Positions 45,372 through 56,348 of a stretch of 64,000 nt of DNA are shown here, piece after piece. The notes under the pieces were generated by a model. It worked only from the letters and a program-made list of their open reading frames with translations. It did no database searches and had not been told where the DNA came from. A program made the position numbers and the translations under genes. The stretch is from Marchantia polymorpha subsp. ruderalis (lineage: Eukaryota; Streptophyta; Marchantiopsida; Marchantiales; Marchantiaceae): assembly GCA_037833965.1 (NCBI GenBank), contig AP031359.1, positions 1,112,001-1,176,000 on the forward strand, given 5' to 3'. Numbering within the stretch: position 1 is the stretch's first letter; every line of letters begins with the position of its first letter.

Positions 45372-47048
45372 TAGATGAACAAACTATTTTTGGCGCCGCT
45401 GCCGGAAACAAAGTGCCAATATCGAAGAACCTTTTTGAGAATGAACGATGAATGTCAACGGTTAATGAGCCTAGCGAGGTAAGCGAGCGTACCACTTGGA
45501 AGAACCGTCGAAACATCAAAAAGGCAAAGGAAGAAAGCAAGAAGGAGAAACTAGCAGCATCTGCGCGGAAGGTTCTTGGACCTATTCCTTTCAAGACTAT
45601 CCGCACAGCAGGCCAAACAGCGCGCAATGCCGCTCATCAAGAGAAATTGGCCACAATTCCCACTCAATCGCATCTTTCACCTTCCGCGGTGTCACCATGG
45701 ATAACTGCTAAATCTGTAATCTTCATCACCTCTACGTTAAGGATACTAGTCCAAGATGTTGACTTGGAATTTCATTCCGAGGTTGAAGTCATAGGAAGTA
45801 CCAGGCGGGTTCGAACGAAGATTGCATCGTTCGAGGAACGTCTTGCCAAAGCACTTTTGCCATCCTCCAAACCGAATACATTGAAGGAAGAACAAGCTTC
45901 CCTTGACTCAATAGTAAAGACGCAATCTGCCAAAGATTTGAATGGAGCAGCTACATCAACGAGCCAAACGACGGCGCAACCAATTACCAGGCATTCTTAC
46001 CCGAAGTTCAAGGACCGGGATGAGGATGATGACGCAGATGCGTACATCAAGCTATTCAAATCTATATCGCTTACCAATAAGGAGTTTGACGATGCGGATA
46101 TGCTGCAAAATTTTTCCAATCTCCTACAAAAGAAGGCTAGAAGTTGGTTTAACCACAAGAGTACCGCTCTTACATGAATCAATTCTTGGGCAAAAATGCG
46201 AGAGAAGTTACTCTGGCAATTCCGTTTATTTTGCAAGTAGGCTGCTGTCAGCAGCTGAGAAGAACTACACCACCACTAAACGTGAAGCCTAAGGGATAAC
46301 TCGCTATGGTTGTCCGCTAGAATTGGTAAATGACTGAGGTATCCACTTCTTAAATGCGGTGATCGAGGACCTAACTTTCTATTTCCTGATCAAAGTAGTC
46401 GGCATTCTTGTTATAGTTGATCGCCGTATAACTCAAAGGCCAACGGATTGACAAAAAAGTCCAATGGGCTCTTGTGTAAATTCATGCTTAAGGTGATGCT
46501 AAATCATGCGCATGATTGGGATACGAAGTTACCATCGCTTTATGGACGTATTGAATAACGAAGAAGGTAACCACGAAGCAAACGCCTTAGTTGTATCGGA
46601 TGTTGCTACGAGCAACATCCGATACTACCCATCAAGTTTGAGGTACCTACACACCGCATACTAGACCAGCGTCAATTGGAAGTAGAGAATAGTCAGCTTT
46701 ATCGGCTTCAAGAAGTGACGGCCCTGGAGAACGACGGCAAGAAGCCGTAGAGAGGACGGAACAAATTCATATGAGGAGGAAGAAGGCATACGACTGTCAA
46801 ATATGACTATTGACATTAAAGCAAGGTGATTTAGCTCTGATGTACGACAATCGACATGCTCAATTTTTGAGGAAACTACATTTGCGATGGATGGGACCCT
46901 ACAAAGTGATGGAGGTATTTTCCAATGGATCAATCCAGCTGATGGATTTGTCAGGGCAATTGTTGGGCACTAGAGTGAATGGTTGGCGAGGGAAGAAGTA
47001 TTACTCTTGAGGTGTTTGCAAGGTCGCTCACAATTGCGGAGGGGAACA
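45372..47048 (+). mobile_element. Reduced internal region: PBS, gag, RNase H scrap, integrase, PPT
   Basis: The primer-binding site TGGCGCCGCTGCCGG is at 45391-45405. Gag starts near 45452 (MSTVNEPSEVSERTTWKNRR) and includes HSYPKFKDRDEDDDADAYIK and KKARSWFNHKS. Then only a scrap of RNase H (YFASRLLSAAEKNYTTTKRE) remains before a decayed integrase that ends SGQLLGTRVNGWRGKKYYS, the ending style of Athila/Tat integrases without a chromodomain. A polypurine tract GCGGAGGGGAACA (47036-47048) closes it, right before an LTR start. A strongly reduced, broken copy. Confidence 0.85.
46593..46625. repeat. Perfect hairpin, 15-bp arms, 3-nt loop
   Basis: GTATCGGATGTTGCT, then ACG, then the exact reverse complement of the first arm. 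It lies in the integrase remnant of the reduced element. The very short loop is what a fold-back copying event would leave. Confidence 0.85.
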
Positions 47049-49174
47049 TGTGGTAGTGTAGTTTTTTCTTTTTTTCAGAAATAGAGTAGTTAGGACAGAA
47101 TTCCATGCAGGTTTTAACTTTTAAGGTAGTAGTAATTAGATTAGAAGAGAATAAGCCATTTTACTATAGATGCTAAGTAGGAATAGGAAGCCCAAAGGAT
47201 CGTCAGCAGAAGCAATCGGCCGTTGGAGGTCGATGAGGTCCTAATCTTGAAGGAACGAATGGGGAAGACTCAAGTAGTGGTAGGAGGTACAAAGACCTAG
47301 CTTTTCCAAATACCTAGTAAAGTATTTGGACAGGGGTATTTGGTATTCGGAGATGATGACCTCGGAGTTCCCTCGGGGATCCCAGCGGCAAAGGATCTCA
47401 GGGAAGTTAAAGATAACGCCGCATGGGAAAGAAGTTTAAATGACGGCACCTTCAATTCGCACGAGTTGAGCAGACCGTTGCAATGGCGGGGTACACCCGA
47501 GGGAAGCAAGTTGGTTCTCACATTCCACGAACGCATTATTGCAATTGACGAGAGACTAGGGTGCGGAAGCTCAAACGAGAGCAAGTAGCTATGGCGCGTT
47601 CGATTCGATTAACCGCTCTGAAAGTTCCTAAGGCAGGATTGAGAGCTTATTATTGTAACTTGATCCTCGTGAAGATGGACTTTTTGCTCTAGAGCTGAAA
47701 TTGGGCGAGTGCAGCGATAGTGCAAGAGTGAGACAACGATGGTACACTAAAGCCACTAAGCTATCGAGGAAATCTCGAGACTTGGCAAATTTGGGATTGG
47801 AAGAAAGTCTTGGGATGCTGCACAGGTGACAATGGCAACCTTACCTTGGACAGTGAGAGTGTCAAGATAAGACGAGAGGAGGAAGAGTCCTACGCACCTT
47901 TGTATAAGCATCCGCGCACCGACAAGAATGGTAATCGGACCATTTGGTATCACGATCGGTTCAAAATGGGGCAATGGCTTTAATGCATATCCTTTGACCT
48001 GCTTGAACCACTTATATGATGATTTGGCGTGTTGGGTTTGTGGAACGAGCATTGCAAGGAGATCATATTCACTAGGCTCGCATCTTTTAGACTGCTACTC
48101 GACAACACATCAGGCTAGTTTCAAGAGGATCAGTCAATTACTTGTCCCCATTCTTGATTAATTTCTATAGGGGTATGGCATTGTTAACTGCTGAAGAGAG
48201 GAGGAAGTTCTCGATGCAAACTCATGCGCGAGAAGGAGAAGAGGTTGTGAGTGCCAATGAGGTCAATACGGATCCAGAGGACGAGCAAATTAGTTCGCCT
48301 CCGTAGAGAATAGAACAACCCAGGGGTAGACATGAATCACAACCACGGAAGAGAAGGAGTACCCGGGAGGTTGTTGTGTCTCAAGAACGTGTTCGCCCGG
48401 CAACTTCCATCAAGTTGAGATCACCCAATTCTTGGGCTAGGTCAAAGATGAAAGCAAGGCGATTGATACTGGAAGTGCACAGCAGCACAAAGAGTAGGAT
48501 TGTTGCGTCGCAAGGACGTTCCACTCCAAATTCTTGAGAAGAGTTGAATAGGGTGAGAGAGAAGGATGCACCAGTGGAGAAGTACCTTCGGAATTCTGCG
48601 GTGAGCTCTACGCTAGTAGTGTCAAGCCGGGCTACGAGGAAAGAAAAAGGTAAAGCTATCATGACGGAGGAAGTACCTCAGGGACGAGATAAGGTTCCTT
48701 CAGCGGGTATTAGGATGAAGGCTCCTTTGGAGAGGCCAGCTGAAGTGTTGGCAATATCATCGGACATTGAAAAAGACACTTTGGCCCTGGAGAAAGTTGC
48801 TGAGAGGGTTGTAGAAGACGTACTAGAAGAAGCATTTGCACCACAAAGGTGGTGACACCACAAACGTCCACCAAGTCAGTCATATTGGAGCCGAGCGAAG
48901 ATACTTCGGCGGAGGGACACAATTGCAAGTACTTAGTGCCGCTGACGTTCTGTGTGGGCAAGTGCTTCCGCTACTCTAGTATCTCGACTTCAAGCATGGG
49001 AAGTATGTAGGAACTACCACCAACGGATCTTACATGGAGCTAGTGCGTAATATGACGCGGGAAAGGTGGTAGGAGAGGTCTCAACAAACGCAAGCGGAGG
49101 AGCAATTATGCGAGATGAAGACAAGAAGAACAGACAGTTATTAGAGCAGACGGATGACACCTTGACCGTGAGGG
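47049..49174 (+). mobile_element. 3' LTR (C-type), 5' portion with gene, cut by another LTR
   Basis: It starts TGTGGTAGTGTAG immediately after the polypurine tract, so it is the 3' LTR of the reduced element. The first 540 bases are leader without hairpin motifs; the gene starts at ATG 47591. At 49174 the LTR is interrupted by the minus-strand LTR 49175-52701; its own end is not seen. The leader matches that of the LTR starting at 56349 (AGAAATAGA(G/A)TAGT and TTTTAAC boxes), defining lineage C. Confidence 0.78.
47591..49174 (+). pseudogene. LTR-borne gene of lineage C, copy 1 (3' truncated)
   Basis: It starts MARSIRLTALKVPKAGLRAY, homologous in position to the N-termini of lineages A and B. 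Further remnants are the SESVKIRREEEESYAPLYKH stretch, an INFYRGMALLTAEER-type motif and ILEVHSSTKSRIVASQGRS. A middle part matches ERPAEVLAISSDIEKDTLAL and the late part reads VLPLL-YLDFKHGKY and YMELVRNMTRERW. It is decayed, with many breaks, and truncated by insertion of the B-type LTR. Confidence 0.62.
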
Positions 49175-52100
49175 TGTGATAACCAACAAACACCAAAATG
49201 GAGCATAATGGTATAGATTCGTTGCCACAGAGACAAATGCAACACAAAGAATCACAATTTGTCACTAATTAACATTCTATTGAAGAGTTTTACTTCTTAG
49301 GCTGATGTCACTCCTAGAAGACACTGCTTGATTACGGCCAAAGGCCCGAAGAGCAGAGTATAAACACACATACAGCTTGAAACTTTTCCAATTGACACCT
49401 GTAGAAATTGCCTTGGATCCCACACTATGATTTCAGGGGGAAAACTTTTCAAGAATTACATATTCCTGGCTCACTGACCAGAATATCCATACTCAAATTT
49501 GCTTAAATCTCGAATAGCCTCCGGCTTACTCAGAACATTCAAGTTGGACATACACACCTCTAGATGCGGTATCTTCGACAAACCGGAGCGCACTATGCAC
49601 AGTGGCAAGACACACAAGCACACAAACACGCACAGTGGATACAAATTGACAGCCAAGACAAGCCAATTGACAGAAAAGCCCTCCAAGGAAAGAGCCTTGA
49701 GCCTCTTTATTCACTCTGATCTCCTAGGCATCTCAACTGCCCGAGGCAAATTACTCTCAAAGGCGGTGCCATCCGACGCAGTGGTTACAGCGTCCTCTGA
49801 GCTTCTATCAGCTCCTAATCTACGCAATACGTTTACAATCTCTATTCACTATGTTTTCTCGCGCCTATCCCAATCTCGAAGAGAAAGAATTAATTAACTG
49901 CACTAACTATCTGTGCCTTGCGGATCCGTTGGCCTTTATACTCATCAAATATCGCTCTTGCGAATCCAACTTCAGCCACTTAAGCGTTGGCAATTCCCAC
50001 ATTGCAAACCCCCGCAAGCATTTCTAAACACGGAATCCCAATTCGTTGGTTTTCTCGTCTCGCAACTGTTGGTGTGCTGCCTCTACCTTTCCCACTCTCG
50101 CTTGCGACTACTCCAGGTGCATAGCAACTAACTTCAACTGCCCCTGTAACCGTCCACATTCCGATTTGAATTTTACTTTACATTTGACCTCCAAAGGTCT
50201 GGCCGCTTCACAATCTGCCAATTTCTTGGCCCAATCAGTTAATTCGCCTGCGTGCTTCTGGTGTACATTTGCCAGACTCGCCATTAGCTCCTCCGTGCTT
50301 TTGAACTCTTTGTCACGATCACCTGTAACCTTCGCGACCCTTCTCCAAAATTCTACTTGCTCTGTCTTCGTCGCAGCAATTTGTTCACAAAGATCTTTGG
50401 CTATCTGTTCCTCTTCGGCTCTTTGCCCTTCCGCCTTAGCTAACTTCTTGGTGTGCAACTGATCGCGCTTCGCTGCAGCCACAACCAATTCTTCCATCCG
50501 TTGCTCTTCTGCGGCGTAGGCCCCCTTGGATGCCTCCAATCTCTCGCATAGCTCCACTATTACCTTCTGTACATTTATGTTGGCAGTCCGAAGACTGATA
50601 CACTCCTACTCCAATGTTGCACAAAGATCGGACTCCTTCACTAAGTTCAGTCGAATGACTTTGCACTCCATCTTCTTAGCCCAAAGACGGTCTTCTTGCT
50701 CCTGCAATGTTGCCCTTGTGGTCGCACACTCGGCTTTCAAGCTTGCAACTCGTTCCTTCGCTATCGTAGTTGCAAAATCCCACTTCCTCTTCACCGCCAC
50801 CGCTCTCTTAAGCTGAGTTCTATTTCTTACTAACTCTACATAGAATCTTAATTCTTTACTCAGAGCATACTTTTCTCTCTTCTTATCCACATACTTCAGT
50901 AAAGGTACTACACTATCCTGCACAAAATCAGGGAAGGCAACCTCTAACTCCTTCGGTTCCTCCTCCGAAGTCTTCTTCTCTATTTTGGATCTTATTTCTT
51001 CTTAAGGAGGTGGCAGGGATGGAATACTAGTGATGTCTACCACCGTCCCTCCAACCTTCGCAACAATCTGCTCCAAGTATTTCTTCACTCAGCGTGAGCT
51101 CCTTCTCCAGCTCTTCACTTGTCTTCGGTTGAGGTACGCCCTCACTCCCCATAGATCGCATTTGCTCCAAAGGTGGAACACTTAGACTAGCTGTCTCTGT
51201 CCTTTCCTCCGAAGGTTCCACTACTACTTACATTGGGACTTCAGCTTGTACCGCCGAAGGTCCTCCTTCCAATGCTTGAAGAGTAGGCTCATCCTTCTTC
51301 TCTTCGTTTGTCGTTGAAGCCGTTGCATCCGTCTTCGCCACACTACTATCCGAAGAATCTGACACAACCCTCTCACAATTTGCTTTCTTCTTCGGCATGG
51401 CTCGAGCCCTTGATTGCCTGATTCCCGTTATCTCGGTCTCTGCCATCCGCGACTCTAGTCTTTGATCTTCCTCGTCATCTGCAATTATCTTTTGTCTCTT
51501 TGCCAGTCTCCTTTCTGGCCGCTCTCGTGTCCGCGCGCTGTTCTCTAAGGTGGCACTTCAGGTTGGCCGTTGTCTTCTTTTTTTGTCTCCTCACTGGAAT
51601 CAATTGATAGTATCTCTCGTTCCTTCGGGAATCGCTTCTCTTCCTCCTTCGTGAGCAATCCCATTCCTCGGTAGAAGTTCACTAAGGAAGGGATTAGGTG
51701 TTTAACCAATCCCCCCTTCCATCGGGTACTTGCATTGATCCAATTTAGATCATGCAAAATCCTCGCCCAATGAATTCATTCTCCCTTCAAGTCACAATCG
51801 AAGAAGCCGACTTGCCAAGCAGTGACATAAGTCGTGCGCTGCAGTCTTAGAATGTGCATTATTCTCAACGCAATCGCACGCCTCTTGGGGTCTTTGTAAT
51901 CCGCGATCTTCCACCCATTCATTCCCGACCTCGCGTTCTAGAAGAGTGGGAAGAAAGAGAATTCTTCTGCGCGGGTTATCTTGACGTTATCCTTCTTGAA
52001 CATGTAATCTCCGTCTCCTCCTACACATGGCTCCAGGAGTCTCGTCTAGAGATCAATTGTCCACAGCATCGGATTGCCGCGGAGATCCTCTTCTTGATTC

Positions 52101-52701
52101 CGGTTCTTGTCCATAATCTCCTTACAGATGCTTGCCGACACGCAATTCCAATCCCATAGGAGGAACTCTAGGCGTAACTCGATAAGCTCCCGCCTATAGG
52201 ATCGCAACTCCGCGTAAGGCACCTTCAACGGAACCAATTTCTGCACCTTGGCTGTCGCGGGCGGCGCCATATCTCCAATCGCGTCTTCGCTGCAATCAAG
52301 GTCGATCAAATTTGATTCTCTCTCTCTCTTTCGATAACACAATGTCGGCGCGAGTGTCCTTGTCGTGCCCTTTTCCTTCGATGCCCTAACAATCCTCTCA
52401 CGCACTCGAATTGATACCCTCGGCGCGTGCAAACCTTGACCGGCCCTTTGCTAATTCAATTTGAACTTCGTCGTCTTTGCTGAAGGCCCGGCTATTGCAT
52501 CGTCTTAAATGGCTGCGCCGATGGTGCGAAGATCTGAAGGTCTTTGGCCGAAGGCAAAACCTACTTTCCTTCTCTAAGTAGCTAGATTTCTTCATAATTC
52601 TCTTAACTTCTTCAACTTAGGACTTGTATGCATACGATTTGACACGAATATGTTTAAGTTTTTTGTTATTAATGCAAAAAACAAAAAAACTAAGCACCAC
52701 A
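49175..52701 (-). mobile_element. 3' LTR (B-type) with internal gene, 3.5 kb
   Basis: On the minus strand it begins TGTGGTGCTTAG at 52701 directly after a polypurine tract and ends TGTTGGTTATCACA at 49175. It is the best proof that the gene is inside the LTR: integrase, polypurine tract, LTR start, gene and LTR end follow one another without interruption. It was inserted into a C-type LTR gene at 49174; the left flank is GAGGG. The matching right-hand flank is not visible because the other end of the element is missing. Confidence 0.87.
49730..52270 (-). pseudogene. LTR-borne gene of the 49175-52701 LTR (lineage B)
   Basis: ATG at 52270 begins MAPPATAKVQKLVPLKVPYA. Parts seen are RLEFLLWDWNCVSASICKEI, a LIPSLVNFYRGMGLLTKEEE motif, an AMPKKKANCERVVSDSSDSS linker, FVQDSVVPLLKYVDKKREKY (first residues approximate), and YVELVRNRTQLKRAVAVKRK. 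These are followed by a long coiled coil (EEQRMEELVVAAAKRDQLHT) and a faint C-terminal domain. The same order as at 15.7-18.25 kb. A broken fossil, several breaks. Function unknown. Confidence 0.73.
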
Positions 52702-53800
52702 AACTCCTCTCCCCATTTGTGAGTGACCCCGCGAACACTTCAAGAATAGTACTTCTTCACTTTCCACCCGTTCACGCGGGTCCCCTATATTTGCCCTGAG
52801 AGGTCTGCTAACTGTATTGTTCCATTCAGAAACACTTCTACTACTCAATAGGGCCCCAACCATCGTAGGTGTAACTTCCCGGAGAACCTAGCATATATAT
52901 TATCATAAAGTAAAGCTAAATCTCCTTTGAGCAGAGTTCTCGGTCGGATTCGTTTGTCGTAAGCTTTCTTTCTTTTCAACTGTATCTGCTCCCTTTGATA
53001 TTTCGCCACTTCTCTGCGTTCTTTCAAGGACAGCACCTCTTGCAATCTGTAAAGCTGACTTTCTTCATCACCAAGTCTTTGGCGATCCAATAGCCGATGG
53101 GTAGGTACTTCAAACTCAATAGGTAAAATATGATGCTGACCATACGTCAGGAAATACGGCGTTTGTTTGATGGTCACCTTCTCCGCGGTACAATAGGCCC
53201 ATAGTGCGGCTGGTAACTTAGTATCCCAGTCATGTGCATGACTTACCATAACCTTCAATAGTATCTTACAGAGTAACCTGTTTGATTTCTCCGTTAGTCC
53301 ATTTGCCTTTTTGATGTTTAATCTGAAAGTGAGAAGTAAGGTCTTCAATTACTGAATACAAAAAATGTGTCCCTCTATCATTAACCAGTTCCAGTGGGCA
53401 TCCGTATCTCGTGATAATGGATTCAAACAGAAACTTTGACACGCATCATCTCTTCGAGTGGCCTCTATTTCCACCATCTTAGTGGCATAATCCGTGGCTA
53501 CTAAAATATATCGTCTTTGGTTGTGCTTCGTAGCTAATTGAATCGGCCCCATGAAGTCAATTCCTCCTTTTTTGAAAGGTGCTAAAGGCATAATGGCTAC
53601 CAATGGCCACCGCCTAGTGGGAGTTGGTCTTCTCGTCCTCTGGCAATTAACACATTGTTGAATGTAATCATGTTCATCTTTAAACATAGTAGGACACCAA
53701 TATCCTGGATTCAAATCTTCGCTACTGTGTTCTTGTTGCCGTAATGTCCTCCTACACCTTTAGTGTGCATTGATGCGATAACTTGTCCTACCTCTGAGTG
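52702..53800 (-). mobile_element. Integrase and polypurine tract of the element ending at 49175
   Basis: The polypurine tract on the minus strand is GGGGAGAGGAGTT (52714-52702). Upstream of it come the integrase C-terminus ending VNGWKVKKYYS (about 52750), KKAYDKRIRPRTLLKGDLAL, LRWLGPY, QTPYFLTYGQHHILPIEFEV, a catalytic-core part GIDFMGPIQLATKHNQRRYI and the zinc-side CQRTRRPTPTRRWPL. The region ends near 53800, where a plus-strand LTR fragment starts; gag and the rest of pol are lost. Broken, a few breaks. Confidence 0.85.
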
Positions 53801-54479
53801 ATACGCGGTATTGAACTTGGAGTTGGAGCTGGTGGCCATTTTGCAAAGGTTAGGTTTAGATTGGAAGTTGGACGGGAAGGCAACTGCAAACTCCGCGGAT
53901 GTTATGCCTGTTTGGAGCTCGCATTAGAGCAAGTGATAGCTCAGATTAGTTAGGAATAAAGGGGTCCAAGGCATTGGCCTTGGGAAACTTTTCTCAATTT
54001 TAGTTATCTCAGTTTTGAAGTCTGCATTCTCCGTGTGTCTATGTATTGAGTGTTTTGTCACCGCGTGAGAGGTACTTTGGTTTGTCAATGATACCGCATC
54101 CGAGATAGTAACCCAATTCAAATGTTTTGAATAGCGATTGGCTAGAATCAAAATTTAAGCAAGTTTGCAATTGGTAGCTGCGTGCAGATTTTGAGTGAAC
54201 TCTTTGGGAATTTTCTCCCTTGAATACTGAGACAAGGTCGTGATCGACCTTTGTGATGCTACATTTGAGAATCTCAAGAGTGATGTGTGTATTACGCTGC
54301 ATTGCGTGTCCTTTGAGTTGAACACTTGCAATAATTCTGGGAGTGACAATGGCCTGAGAATTCAAACTCTTCAATAGACTATTAAATACATGACACTTGG
54401 TACTCTTTGTGTTGATTCTATCCTCGAGGGATCGGATCTTTATCATTATGCTCAATTTTGATATTTATCTGTCATTACA
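53801..54479 (+). mobile_element. LTR 3'-end fragment, plus orientation
   Basis: It holds one end unit with GTCACCGCGTGAGAGGTACT, AATTCAAACTCTTCAATAGA and the final TTTATCTGTCATTACA at 54479, the B-type LTR ending. The sequence to the right is nucleocapsid coding without a primer site, so the fragment has been placed there by insertion or deletion. Confidence 0.7.
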
Positions 54480-54750
54480 TCTTTCAAAAAGAAGAAGAAT
54501 CGCCAAATGTCGATGCAAGAAAAGGGTTCTTCGGCTATCGTGTACAAAGTAGATGTGTTAGCAAAGGATTTCACAGATTTAAAAGTCCATGTCGTGGGAG
54601 GCCAAGACCAAAGAAAGTCGCCCACGCGCATGAGGCCAAACTTGTGGTGTACCTATTGTGATGGAGTGGGACACACCAATATGAATTGTAGGTTGGTGGG
54701 TCAGTATCACCCAGTCAACTCAGTGGAATGGGCGCCGACATGGCAATCAA

Positions 54751-54822
54751 AAGGTTACTACGTAAAAAACGCAGAAGATACTACATATGCTGTATCTTCT
54801 GCATTTTTTACGTAGTAACCTT
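54751..54822. repeat. Hairpin, 31-bp arms with one mismatch, 10-nt loop
   Basis: Arms 54751-54781 and 54792-54822 are reverse complements except for one base pair (CGCAG versus TGCAG). It lies within the nucleocapsid-coding part of the fossil element. Confidence 0.88.
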
Positions 54823-54827
54823 CCGAC

Positions 54828-54849
54828 GACCCTCTTTGCAAAGAGGGTC
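54828..54849. repeat. Perfect 22-bp palindrome
   Basis: GACCCTCTTTG followed directly by its reverse complement CAAAGAGGGTC, no loop. It lies 5 bases after the larger hairpin, so the two form one complex fold-back region. Confidence 0.88.
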
Positions 54850-56348
54850 TTGCACTACGTCCATCCGGCCAGTGCACATACTCCGATATGAAATCACTAC
54901 GCCGAGGAAAATCGCGACCACCGTGCCGCAACAAAGAATGGTGCCATCCGAGCGATGATGAAAGCTCAAGGAATTCTTGTTATAATTGTGGAGCATCCGA
55001 GCATTGGTCCCCCAACCCCGAAGACAGATGGGGTACATGCCTATGTGTAGTAATTGTCGGAAGCCGGAGCACACAACGGTGGATTGCGATCAGCCAATGA
55101 CTCCCCGGCCGCATGTACGCTTCGTGACATCACTAGGCAAAGATTATGTACATATCAACAAGGTTGATTTGAGTTCGGCCCCTAAAGAGCAAGACAATTC
55201 GTGGCCGGACGAAGAGCTCTTGATAGGACGCACGGAAACGCAAAGTCCGATCCATTGGAAGGACGCATCTTTGGCAAAGAGCAAATGAGAGAAGAGAGGT
55301 AGTAGTGTTAGTGAAGCAAAGGTGAGGGCGTCCTTGTCTAAACAAGAAGAGCCTCGTTTGAAGATATCCGAGTCTTTGACGCAGAAGAACAAGCCTTTGG
55401 CCGAATATCTTTGGGCTTTGGTACAAGAAGAATCTTAGTTTGATGAATCCTCGGTGCAAATCCTTTGGAGGACGTATGACCCGGACATCAAGGACAAAGT
55501 AAGTGGGTTACTCCGCGAGGAACTGCAAAGTATGAGTGCAATCCCAAAAGTAAAAGGAAGGAGTAATGGCTGTACCTAGCTCAAAGCCTAAGGATGATGG
55601 AAGAAGAAATGCACCAGCTGTGGTCGTGGATTCCCATTACAACATTGCGGCCAACTTGTACGAGTAGAGGGCCAACATTACCTTCCGGCAGCTGTTGGAG
55701 GATAATAAGATTTACCCTAAGATGTTGACCGTCGCGTTTAAACGACCTCGAAGGATAAGGGCCCTCAAGTTGCCGCAAGTATATCAAATTTTACACAACC
55801 ATTTGGGAGCCTTGGAGATTGACATTGAGATTTGCGGATGCACCATCCGTAAGGTACCCCTCGATTCGGAGTCAGGGATCAATATTATGAGCAAAGAGAC
55901 GGTCCATGGACTAGAATTAAAATCCTTTGAGTCAACACCGCAAATCATATGTCTAGCGGATCAGACCCGAAGTAAACCCTTGGGGATATTGCAAGATATC
56001 CAAACTGTCATCGGAGGAGTGACAATGCCATTAACATATATTATTTTAAGTCCTCTAATGAAGATGGGGTATAACGTGTTGATTGGTAGGCCCTGGCTGT
56101 ACGGTGCCCAAGTCCGCACGGATTGGCACAAACAGAGGTTGCAATTTTGACACCCATATCAAAAGGAAGGGCCAAAGATAATAATACTTTGGGCCAAGAT
56201 CTCGCATGAAGGAGAGACTCCTTGGACTAGCTCTAGATACACCTTGTCCTTGGAGAGTGATCCAAATTTACATTATCTAGAGTGTTACGAGGTAGATGAA
56301 GAGTCGGGCAGCCAAGAAGAGGCTGAATAGCAACTAGCGGTGGGGCTA

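Larger units (their letters stand above)
54480..56348 (+). mobile_element. Ty3/gypsy fragment: nucleocapsid zinc knuckles and protease
   Basis: Plus-strand parts are a first zinc knuckle CTYCDGVGHTNMNCRL (54650) and further Cys boxes (CYNCGASEHW; CSNCRKPEHTTVDCDQP) near 54980-55100. An acidic linker follows, then a protease domain with IRKVPLDSESGINIM (about 55850-55890) and GYNVLIGRPWLYGAQVRTDW (about 56070-56130). The order and wording match the minus-strand fragment at 24.2-25.4 kb, so both belong to one family. It is interrupted at 56349 by a C-type LTR. Broken, several breaks. Confidence 0.85.

Noticed and set aside
46850-47010. Chromodomain at the integrase end
   Set aside because: The integrase ends with a VNGW-x-x-KKYYS motif shortly before the polypurine tract, the style of chromodomain-less Athila/Tat elements.
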